This document shows, piece after piece, positions 7,835-14,409 of a stretch of 16,665 bases of DNA. The notes below the pieces were generated by a model. It made no database searches. It worked only from the letters and a program-made list of their open reading frames with translations, and was not told the origin of the DNA. The translations under genes were made by a program, and so were the position numbers. Positions within the stretch are counted from its first letter, which is position 1, and each line of letters opens with the position of its first letter. This DNA comes from Thermoplasmata archaeon (lineage in GTDB: Archaea; Thermoplasmatota; Thermoplasmata; Thermoplasmatales; B87-G9), in the NCBI GenBank assembly GCA_003649695.1, contig QMSR01000007.1:1-16665 (forward strand), written 5' to 3'.

Positions 7835-9541
7835 CTACTCGACATTTAGCGTGATTTCATCTCCTTTTATTATCACACCTTCATCAGGAGCCTCTTCATC
7901 TTCTGATTCATTTGCGATAACAGTCTCAGGAGGCTTAGGCTCTTCCGATTCCTTCTCTTCTTCCTCGGCCTTTTGTGTCATTTTGATTTTCTCCTCAAGA
8001 GCCTTTATAGCATCATCCTTAGCTTTCGCTGCAAGCTCGAGTTCCTCTTTCGCTTTCTTTATTTCCTGAAGCTCCTCATAAATCGAGTCTATTGCGTTTA
8101 CAACGACCTCATGCCATTCAGCCTTTGCTGGATAGGGATATTTCGTTGGGTATGGATATCTCGAGGGATAAGGATAGTTTGTCGGCATTGGGTATGGATA
8201 AGGATATCCTCCTCTCAAGTTCTTGACCATGTCCAGAATAACTTGTAATTTCGCCTTTTCGTCATCATCCTTCTCTTCTTCTATGAGTTTGTTGAGGGCA
8301 TCTATTATAGCACCGACAAGCCCGCCAGCCTTCTCAGTCTCTTCAGACGGCTCTTCCTCTTCCTCTGCAGCCTCTTTCTCTTCCTCATCTTCATCTTCGT
8401 CTTCTGGCTCTTCACACTTCTCTTCTTCTACTTCTCCCTCTTCCTCGTCTTTATTTGCTAATTCACTTATGACCTTCTCAAGAGCCTCTAGCCTCCTTTC
8501 TAATGCCTCAAGCTTCATATCAACGTCATTTTCCTCTGTCTTGGCTTCTGTCTCTACTGGCTCCTCGCAGATGCAGTTCTCATCGTCTCCCATATTCTCC
8601 ACCTCATTTGAGGACATATCATCACATTTCGATAAAATTATGAAGCCTGATTTCTCATTGACTGGGTTTCTACACACAGAAACTTCGAAGATGTTGATTT
8701 TATCAATTACATTCCAGCATTGCTTCTCATCGCATTCCTGATGTGACTTAATTATCTCACCTGCAATAGAAAAGCCATTATACTCGCCAGCTAATATCTT
8801 TTCCCAAACTTTATTAGCAATTTCAAGATCATCTCTTATCTCTGCAACTATGAATAGACCCCTATCGTCAACATGAGTCTTAATGCCATTATATTCTGGA
8901 ATGATCTTACCGATCTGAATGTTATTGTGAGTCAGCATAATATTAGCATAGGCAGGATCAGATAATAGTGTCTTGATGCCCTCTTTAAGCACGGAGACTG
9001 GAATGATATCACCGGATTTATCTATTTCGGCTATAGATGCATATCCGGCAATAATTCGCTTACTAGCCTTTTCAAGGATTTTGAATGAGCCGAATAGATG
9101 CATTGGCTCGACTTCACCCATCTGAACGATCTCGGGATTCTGAATTGGCATCATAGTGTCCTCGTATATTGGAACATACGGTGTAAATGGCCCAGCATTT
9201 GTGTAGTGAATATGAACATAATTTCCAACCTCATCATATGGAACGTTGAGGATATCAGCAAACATTCGATAAATTCGGAAGTCAAAGGCCATACGCTGCT
9301 CAGGACTCCAATCTTCTCCTCTGACTACTATATCTATATCATTATCTGATTCACCATGAACGGCAAGAGAACCAACTATAAAAGCAACAGGCTTCCTAAC
9401 ACTGAATGGTTTTAGTTTTGGAAGTATGTCAGAGAGCTTAATCTTTTTAGACTTATCTCCACGACCTGAGGGTGGGATAGGGGCATATTCTAATTCCCCT
9501 TTACGAGTCTCATTCTTTATAAACTCTAGTGAAAGATCCAT
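7835..9541 (-). CDS. Nucleotidyltransferase-like / prohead protease (XkdF-like) / acidic scaffold fusion
   Basis: The 568-residue protein (numbered from the ATG at 9541) has three parts. Residues 50-120 carry a minimal-nucleotidyltransferase signature: VGSLAVHGESDNDIDIVV, with the GS pair (57-58) and D68/D70. Residues 162-308 form a prohead-protease/XkdF-like domain: IAGYASIAEIDKSGDII, the His in MLTHNN (H205), GKI, and the Ser in NGFSIAGE (S258). Residues 322-406 are extremely acidic with an embedded heptad helix, followed by a Tyr-Pro repeat (446-472), a coiled coil (478-538) and an acidic tail. This order, protease then coiled-coil scaffold, is that of HK97-type protease-scaffold fusions and precedes the decoration and major capsid genes as expected. 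The frame is open to a TTG at 9607, but that start would bury 82 bases in the membrane-protein gene. The third catalytic acidic residue of the nucleotidyltransferase is not obvious. Confidence 0.82.
   Translation of the reverse strand: MDLSLEFIKNETRKGELEYAPIPPSGRGDKSKKIKLSDILPKLKPFSVRKPVAFIVGSLAVHGESDNDIDIVVRGEDWSPEQRMAFDFRIYRMFADILNVPYDEVGNYVHIHYTNAGPFTPYVPIYEDTMMPIQNPEIVQMGEVEPMHLFGSFKILEKASKRIIAGYASIAEIDKSGDIIPVSVLKEGIKTLLSDPAYANIMLTHNNIQIGKIIPEYNGIKTHVDDRGLFIVAEIRDDLEIANKVWEKILAGEYNGFSIAGEIIKSHQECDEKQCWNVIDKINIFEVSVCRNPVNEKSGFIILSKCDDMSSNEVENMGDDENCICEEPVETEAKTEENDVDMKLEALERRLEALEKVISELANKDEEEGEVEEEKCEEPEDEDEDEEEKEAAEEEEEPSEETEKAGGLVGAIIDALNKLIEEEKDDDEKAKLQVILDMVKNLRGGYPYPYPMPTNYPYPSRYPYPTKYPYPAKAEWHEVVVNAIDSIYEELQEIKKAKEELELAAKAKDDAIKALEEKIKMTQKAEEEEKESEEPKPPETVIANESEDEEAPDEGVIIKGDEITLNVE
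8126..8206 (-). repeat. Seven-residue Tyr-Pro repeat inside the scaffold region
   Basis: In the fusion protein this stretch encodes four YPYP blocks spaced by short linkers (YPYPYPMPTN, YPYPSR, YPYPTK, YPYPAK), so the later units recur about every six residues. It lies between the acidic region and the C-terminal coiled coil. Such low-complexity Pro/Tyr tracts are extended and flexible; here it probably acts as a spacer or as a binding strip for capsid protein. At the DNA level it reads as imperfect GGATA-type repeats on the plus strand. Confidence 0.8.
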
Positions 9542-9810
9542 ACCTTTACAAGTAATGAGAAAACACCCAACATGATGGAGAGGAGCATGCTCGAGGTAAC
9601 CCACCAATAAAGCTTGAATTTCGTCTCCAGCTCTATGACTCGATCTTCAATTTTCCGAACACGATCGCTCAATTTATCTTCGTCTCCCTTTCTTGCCTTA
9701 TTTATCTTCTCTATTCGATCCGAGAGTTCATCATCAGATTTAGCGAGCTGCTCAAGAGTAGCAATTACCTTACCACAAAACTCTCCGAATTTTTCCTCAT
9801 CTATACTCAT
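9526..9810 (-). CDS. Coiled-coil plus single C-terminal transmembrane protein (XhlA-like layout)
   Basis: The 94-residue product has a charged, heptad-like helical region (about 5-66, including DRIEKINKARK and DRVRKIEDRVIELE). One hydrophobic segment follows at about 68-90 (YWWVTSSMLLSIMLGVFSLL) and then a short tail. This architecture matches XhlA/hemolysin-type membrane partners of phage lysis systems and some holin accessory proteins, but the shape is generic. I start at the ATG at 9810 rather than the TTG just before it. The last 16 bases overlap the next gene. Its position inside the head operon is odd for a lysis gene; a membrane-anchoring role in assembly is an alternative. Function is unassigned. 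Confidence 0.72.
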   Translation of the reverse strand: MSIDEEKFGEFCGKVIATLEQLAKSDDELSDRIEKINKARKGDEDKLSDRVRKIEDRVIELETKFKLYWWVTSSMLLSIMLGVFSLLVKVWIFH

Positions 9811-9821
9811 CAACTATCCAC

Positions 9822-9923
9822 TTATTTCTTAAAGATTTCTTTAACGAGAAGCCTAAGCTCCTCGATACGCTTTTCGACTCCATTCATAGTTCCACCAGCA
9901 TCATCAAACCAAACATTCAACAT
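9822..9923 (-). CDS. Tiny charged helical ORF overlapping the ligase end, 33 aa
   Basis: A 33-residue frame starts at an ATG that overlaps the ligase stop by 7 bases and ends 11 bases before the next gene's ATG. Its second half (VEKRIEELRLLVKEIFKK) would form an amphipathic coiled-coil-like helix. The frame is open further upstream inside the ligase gene, but an overlap start is more economical. No family is recognised. The supporting argument is the packing: without it the operon would have a roughly 100-base gap, unusual here. Confidence 0.45.
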   Translation of the reverse strand: MLNVWFDDAGGTMNGVEKRIEELRLLVKEIFKK

Positions 9924-12900
9924 CCAAGCTTTTTCTTGTATTTCTTCATCGACTCTTCTCTGTAGGCTTCTCGTCCGAACTTTTCCAATTTTTCTGCTTT
10001 GATTGGCCAATAATGACCGGTATCAGCATGAAGAATAGGATCCATTGGGTAGGGATCATCGTATGCCTTCCAAACCCACCATCGTTTTGCATTGCCAGCT
10101 TTAAAGCATCGAATAATAAATCGCCCATTGAACAGCTCCTTGTTTCTCTCCGGCATATCATCAGATGGATACAAGAAGTATTCATGGAGGTCTTCCCGCT
10201 GTACACCCGCCTTTACCTTTCCAATCCATATTGCACACATGTAAGCGTCTTTGTAGGGAGTAGCACCCACATCACCAGCTTCTATTATGTATGATTTGTC
10301 GAAGAGGACGTATTTCTCGATGAGTTTTGCATCTTCTGGGCCTATTATGAGCTCTTTGTCCTTTGCTTTGACTTCCTCAGATGGTTCCTCTGCGGAGGGC
10401 TTAACTATCGCTAGGCCCTTTGATGCATTGCCCGTCTTGGGATCTCTCCTGCCTATGATAGTGTCAAAATAATCTGGAATAGCATCTTGCGTGATGACCC
10501 ACTGAACGAATGCATTCTTGAATTTCATTCTAAGATCAACATGAATGGAATGGCCTTCGATCAATTTAGCGAAGGAGAGTTTGCCGTCAAGATATTTCTT
10601 CGTATCATCTGGATCCAGTCCACGAATATGCATCTGTGCCCATGCAATTCCTTCATCGTAATCGACATACAGGATCTTTGGAAGTGGCTTTAATTCCTCT
10701 CGGATTTCTTTATAGATTTCCTCTGGTATTCGCTTTTCCTCCACCCATTCACATACCTGATCCTTGGTGATTTTCTTTGCCTTAGAGGTCTCCGGCACTT
10801 CCCTTATATGTCGCAATTCATCTATCGGAATTCGTTCTGGCTCAAGTTGTGAAAGTTTATCGATTGTTTCTAAGGAATCAGTCACATTCTTCTCGGGAAT
10901 TGGCTCAAGAACTCTGCCAATGTAGAACGAATATCTGGGATATTCAGGGAATTTGGGATTATCGAATTTCAATACTTCCTCAGCAGCGATACGTAGAATA
11001 TCACCAACCTTAACTGGGCTTAGCTCTTTAGCGTTATCAGACTTACCCATCTTTGTAATGAAGATAGCATCCTTGTCATTGAGATAATCCTTGGCGTCTT
11101 TGCCTTCTGCTACTATTTTGCCATTCTTATAGACGAAGACTTTGCCATACCAATCCTTGGTTCCGACATTCAAATAAGCCTCAGCATAGCTTTTCGGAGT
11201 ATCATAACCGAGAATGTAGTTATAGACATCTTTTGTACCCTTCACAAGCTTCTTAGAAATAACTCTCAAATCGAGTTCATGATAGAATTTGACTTTCATC
11301 CATCCATGATTCTGAGGATATTCATATGGCCAATCGAGACGTTTAATCATTATGCCTTCAGCACAATACTTAGGTCTTCCATTCTTTGCATCGCGTATAA
11401 AATCTGCGATTTTCTTAATCTTGTCGATATCAGAGCCATTGATTATGAAGGCATCAGCCTTATCAGGGAATTTCTTCGATACATCCTCAACCCAAATATG
11501 ATCTGTTGATTTTATTCTGCTAAGATATTCGAGTCGCTCATGCAGTGGCATATCTCGCAGATCTTGTCCTTCATAGAAAAGAATGTCGAAGGCGAAGATA
11601 ACTGCATAGTCCTCAAGTTCTTTTCCAGACATCTTAGAATTGAGAATAGCGTTTGCCACTGTCCTATGTAGCATCTCATGTTTCTTCGGATGCATAGCAA
11701 GGAATTCACAATCCAGAACTGTGTTATCTGGTAAATTCTTTTCAATCTCTTCAATTATCCCAGGAATTCTCTTTGTGATATTAGGACTCTTTTTCTTGAG
11801 CCCTTCAGGATCAACAAATGCAAAGCCCTTGCCATTTGCCTTCCCCACTGTCATTCTAAGACCATCCCATTTAGTGTCAATCAGAAGTTTCTGCTCTGTC
11901 CATTTTATAGATTTGAGCTCATCTTCTAGCTCTTGGAAATAACCTCGATAATACGGCTTGGCTTTTGAATAATAACCTGGCTTGATCGTCGCCTTCTTTA
12001 TCAATCCAGATCGTTTCTTATCCCATTCCTTTGCCTCATTAATGTCTTTTGGCGGTTTGGATTTCATATATTTCTTAGCTTCCTCGTAGCATTTCCAGTA
12101 GGATGACTTTTTCGCCTTCTTAGGATCTTTGCCATAATATTCCTTGTAGAGTTTTTCATTAGTTGGAGGTATTATCGGAAAATAAATAGAGCGAAGGGTA
12201 TCAACTATCCTGGCAAAATATTGAAGCACATCCTTCAGAGTCCAGTCTCCCCATTTCTTCCCGGACTTTAATCGCGGATAAGCCGAATTACCGAGATATC
12301 GTAAATCCGCTATAAGTTCCCTCCATCGCTCACGAGGATGCTTAAGATCATAATCAACACCTTCGGATCTAAACTGATCAAGATGGAGTTTCTCGGTGAC
12401 GTAGTATTGCTCTATATCCTTAACAAACGTCTGAATACCTTGTGGAAGATTAACTTTGCGAGGTTTTTCGACGGCTTTGAATTCCTTTATCCTATAGCCA
12501 TAGAGAGGAAAACTCCAATTCCATGACTTAAACTCATCAGGCGTAATGAGATGTTCACGACATAACAAGAGAAATTCCTTCTTAGTTTTTATCTCAATTG
12601 GTTCCTCAAGGAGGACTTCACCATATGCATAGTCAGCGTCACAAATAATATAAGGTTTGTTTGCGATTTTGAACTTACGAGACTTGACAATCATTGACTT
12701 AAGGCCATCATAGATTAATTTGGCATGAGGTTTGACCAAATAGAGGCCATCCATCTTTTCAATCATCTTAACCTTAATTTCAAGCTCATCACCATCACTA
12801 AGGAATTCACCATTCCAGGGCTTGAGCTCTTCAAGAATTTTTTCTTTATGCTTTAAAAGTGAAGTCCTATAATTCGTGATATAAATTTTCTTTGGGTTGA

Positions 12901-13438
12901 GCTCTTTGGCTAATTCGACTAGATCTTTGAAAGTTGCTTTATGATCATTAGATTTTGGCTTATCATACTCACCAACACCTATTATCCACGTTGTTCCCTT
13001 CATTAATTCCTTTTCACGCTTACCGAGTCTAATGAATTCAGGAACAATGACAACCGCATCTTTACCGGTTCCAACCTTGAACGCAACTGCAGGCTTACCA
13101 ACCATTTCTGGTATTGCAATTAGTTTAATGCTCTTTCCACCTAATTTAAGAGGTCTTTCTGTCTTTTTCCAATTAGCCTTTGGAAGCAGAAGACGCATAT
13201 GACTAATAACTGCTCTCGTTGAATAAATAGGAGTATCGGGAAATTTCTCCAGATAGTTCGGAAGATATTTCCAGTGATCATTATCAGGAGATGATAGCAG
13301 GATAAAGTCAACTGGTTCAGTGTACTTAACAGCTGGGTCAATCCATACCTTCTTGCCTCTATGTTCAAGGATAAGAGAGAAATGCTTTTTGCCTTTTAGG
13401 CCGTAAGAGGCCCAGCTGCCAAGGGAGATTATTTTCAT
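9917..13438 (-). CDS. Giant multidomain ATP-dependent DNA ligase (MBL-like / PUA-like / ligase / LigD-PE-like)
   Basis: This 1173-residue protein is at least twice a normal ligase. Residues 1-220 look like a metallo-beta-lactamase fold, but the HxHxDH metal motif is reduced to SSPDNDH (49-55), keeping only the terminal Asp-His. Residues about 229-345 resemble a PUA/ASCH-type RNA- or nucleotide-binding domain (LYLVKPHAKLIYDGLKS). Residues about 345-500 are helical, basic and unassigned. The ligase core is intact: motif I TKWDG with nucleotidylated K523, motif III FAFDILFYEG (615-624), motif IV EGIMIKR (694-700) and motif V WMKVKF (713-718). An OB-fold region runs to about 850. Residues 920-1130 resemble the LigD 3'-phosphoesterase module, with GHSIHVDLR supplying H966, D968 and R970 and a later RWWVWK strand. 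It lies between the HIT-like gene (ATGA overlap) and the scaffold genes. Ligase identity is firm; the flanking domains are moderate to tentative. Confidence 0.88.
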   Translation of the reverse strand: MKIISLGSWASYGLKGKKHFSLILEHRGKKVWIDPAVKYTEPVDFILLSSPDNDHWKYLPNYLEKFPDTPIYSTRAVISHMRLLLPKANWKKTERPLKLGGKSIKLIAIPEMVGKPAVAFKVGTGKDAVVIVPEFIRLGKREKELMKGTTWIIGVGEYDKPKSNDHKATFKDLVELAKELNPKKIYITNYRTSLLKHKEKILEELKPWNGEFLSDGDELEIKVKMIEKMDGLYLVKPHAKLIYDGLKSMIVKSRKFKIANKPYIICDADYAYGEVLLEEPIEIKTKKEFLLLCREHLITPDEFKSWNWSFPLYGYRIKEFKAVEKPRKVNLPQGIQTFVKDIEQYYVTEKLHLDQFRSEGVDYDLKHPRERWRELIADLRYLGNSAYPRLKSGKKWGDWTLKDVLQYFARIVDTLRSIYFPIIPPTNEKLYKEYYGKDPKKAKKSSYWKCYEEAKKYMKSKPPKDINEAKEWDKKRSGLIKKATIKPGYYSKAKPYYRGYFQELEDELKSIKWTEQKLLIDTKWDGLRMTVGKANGKGFAFVDPEGLKKKSPNITKRIPGIIEEIEKNLPDNTVLDCEFLAMHPKKHEMLHRTVANAILNSKMSGKELEDYAVIFAFDILFYEGQDLRDMPLHERLEYLSRIKSTDHIWVEDVSKKFPDKADAFIINGSDIDKIKKIADFIRDAKNGRPKYCAEGIMIKRLDWPYEYPQNHGWMKVKFYHELDLRVISKKLVKGTKDVYNYILGYDTPKSYAEAYLNVGTKDWYGKVFVYKNGKIVAEGKDAKDYLNDKDAIFITKMGKSDNAKELSPVKVGDILRIAAEEVLKFDNPKFPEYPRYSFYIGRVLEPIPEKNVTDSLETIDKLSQLEPERIPIDELRHIREVPETSKAKKITKDQVCEWVEEKRIPEEIYKEIREELKPLPKILYVDYDEGIAWAQMHIRGLDPDDTKKYLDGKLSFAKLIEGHSIHVDLRMKFKNAFVQWVITQDAIPDYFDTIIGRRDPKTGNASKGLAIVKPSAEEPSEEVKAKDKELIIGPEDAKLIEKYVLFDKSYIIEAGDVGATPYKDAYMCAIWIGKVKAGVQREDLHEYFLYPSDDMPERNKELFNGRFIIRCFKAGNAKRWWVWKAYDDPYPMDPILHADTGHYWPIKAEKLEKFGREAYREESMKKYKKKLGC

Positions 13439-13809
13439 CTTTTTCTCACCCTAAGGTCTGGCAGCTTATTAGGATCGTGAGTCCAGTGCTGAACATAAGC
13501 ATGGAAATGATCAGGCTCTATTCTGCGATCTATTTTCAGATAAATACCTTGACCGAACAAACGCCTTGCATGATAGAGCATATAGCCCCATCGGGTCTTA
13601 TCAACATCAGGGATATGCTCTGACGCGACCACAACTGGCCGATGTCTTATCGGGCAGTCAATAATAATAAGCATTCTGTCGCCTATTCGATCAGGTTCTG
13701 GATAATAAAGTTTAGTTGGACTTATTTTAGACCTTATAATATCACAGTAGATGCAGCCGTCAACAAGGATGTTATCATAAATATCTGACTGTTTTTCCGT
13801 CTTTGTCAC
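13435..13809 (-). CDS. HIT-like (histidine-triad superfamily) protein
   Basis: The 124-residue protein resembles the HIT superfamily of nucleotide hydrolases and transferases, which includes aprataxin, an enzyme that removes AMP from failed ligation products. It has an N-terminal CIYCDII (C19, C22) as in zinc-containing HIT proteins, a DCPIRHRPVVVASEH strand-turn (H65), a central helix, and a C-terminal DHFHAYV that corresponds to the triad. The third His of the canonical HxHxH is replaced (H101, H103, then Tyr), so catalysis is doubtful or altered. The start is GTG with a GGTGA ribosome-binding site just upstream; no other good start precedes the CxxC. Its stop overlaps the ligase ATG by 4 bases (ATGA), implying translational coupling and a functional link to the ligase. 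Family assignment is moderate. Confidence 0.55.
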   Translation of the reverse strand: MTKTEKQSDIYDNILVDGCIYCDIIRSKISPTKLYYPEPDRIGDRMLIIIDCPIRHRPVVVASEHIPDVDKTRWGYMLYHARRLFGQGIYLKIDRRIEPDHFHAYVQHWTHDPNKLPDLRVRKR

Positions 13810-13924
13810 TCTTAATCACCAGGTAATTCTTAAGCTCAATACTCGCATTCCATCTGCACTTATCACATTTCTTGCCATAATTTAGGCAGATATCTTTGAA
13901 TGGACAGATGATTTCATCATTCAT
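13775..13924 (-). CDS. Small four-cysteine (putative zinc-binding) protein, 49 aa
   Basis: This short gene starts with an ATG that overlaps the stop of the protease-like gene (ATGA) and encodes 49 residues. It has four cysteines in the pattern C-x5-C-x6-C-x2-C (C7, C13, C20, C23), starting with CPFKDIC and ending with CDKCRW, which suggests one structural zinc site. The rest is a short charged tail. It overlaps the start of the HIT-like gene by 35 bases in another frame. I do not recognise a function. The cysteine layout, the ATGA overlap and the fact that it fills an otherwise empty stretch of about 110 bases support a real gene. Confidence 0.65.
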   Translation of the reverse strand: MNDEIICPFKDICLNYGKKCDKCRWNASIELKNYLVIKSDKDGKTVRYL

Positions 13925-14409
13925 TTTATCCTCGCATCCTTACAAGCTGGGTTGGTAACAACAGCACAACCAAAGAATTCGATATCATCTACAACTATGC
14001 ATTTCTTTAAATAGTCATAGTGATCGGTGGTGAGGATCTCACAGGACAGAGCATTAACAAGGCCATTATCGATAAGAGCTATAGTATCCCTTGCAACTGA
14101 AGTATATGGGAAGATGTAAAGATCTCCCTTGACTGCTCCATCTTCATATCTCGGATTTACAACATAGCCTATTCTGTGAATTACTGAGCTTGAATGGTCA
14201 ATATTCAAAAAGTTAGTAGACCAGTTCGTTGCATATTTTCGGAGAACATCTTCCGAATAATAAACATAGTCTTGTGTGACGGTATCGGCGTATCTGCCGG
14301 GTGTCAGAATAATAGCACCCTTGTAAATCTTTGCATTCGTTGCCTTGGAAACGGTCTTAGACTCATACTTAAACGGAATGTCAACAAATCTTTTATTCAT
14401 CTTCATCAT
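13921..14409 (-). CDS. Prohead-protease-like protein (HK97/herpesvirus-assemblin fold)
   Basis: This 162-residue protein looks like a stand-alone capsid maturation protease. The layout is typical: GAIILTPGRY near residues 31-40, then a catalytic-type His in NIDHSS (H72) followed by RIGYV. A GAVKGDLYI strand comes next, then the catalytic-type Ser in NALSCE (S122), and finally a VVTNPAC strand ending the fold. Length and gene position directly after the portal fit the family. The first ATG is at 14409, overlapping the portal stop by 17 bases; ATGs at 14406 and 14400 are equally possible. Oddly, a second protein in this operon (7835-9541) also carries a His/Ser protease-like domain, so one of the two may be diverged or have another substrate. 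Confidence 0.72.
   Translation of the reverse strand: MMKMNKRFVDIPFKYESKTVSKATNAKIYKGAIILTPGRYADTVTQDYVYYSEDVLRKYATNWSTNFLNIDHSSSVIHRIGYVVNPRYEDGAVKGDLYIFPYTSVARDTIALIDNGLVNALSCEILTTDHYDYLKKCIVVDDIEFFGCAVVTNPACKDARIK

Noticed and set aside
8223..8741. 172-codon Ser-rich plus-strand frame
   Set aside because: It is the antisense of the Glu/Asp-rich scaffold tract (TCC/TCT from GGA/AGA-type codons) and is low complexity.
9542..9607. N-terminal extension of the protease-scaffold fusion from a TTG at 9607
   Set aside because: It would lie wholly within the membrane-protein gene, has no ribosome-binding site, and its 22 residues add no domain. The ATG at 9541 is preferred.
9822..10010. Longer 62-residue version of the tiny ORF after the ligase
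   Set aside because: It would overlap the ligase C-terminus by almost 100 bases. The ATG at 9923 gives a normal short overlap, so I use the 33-residue form.
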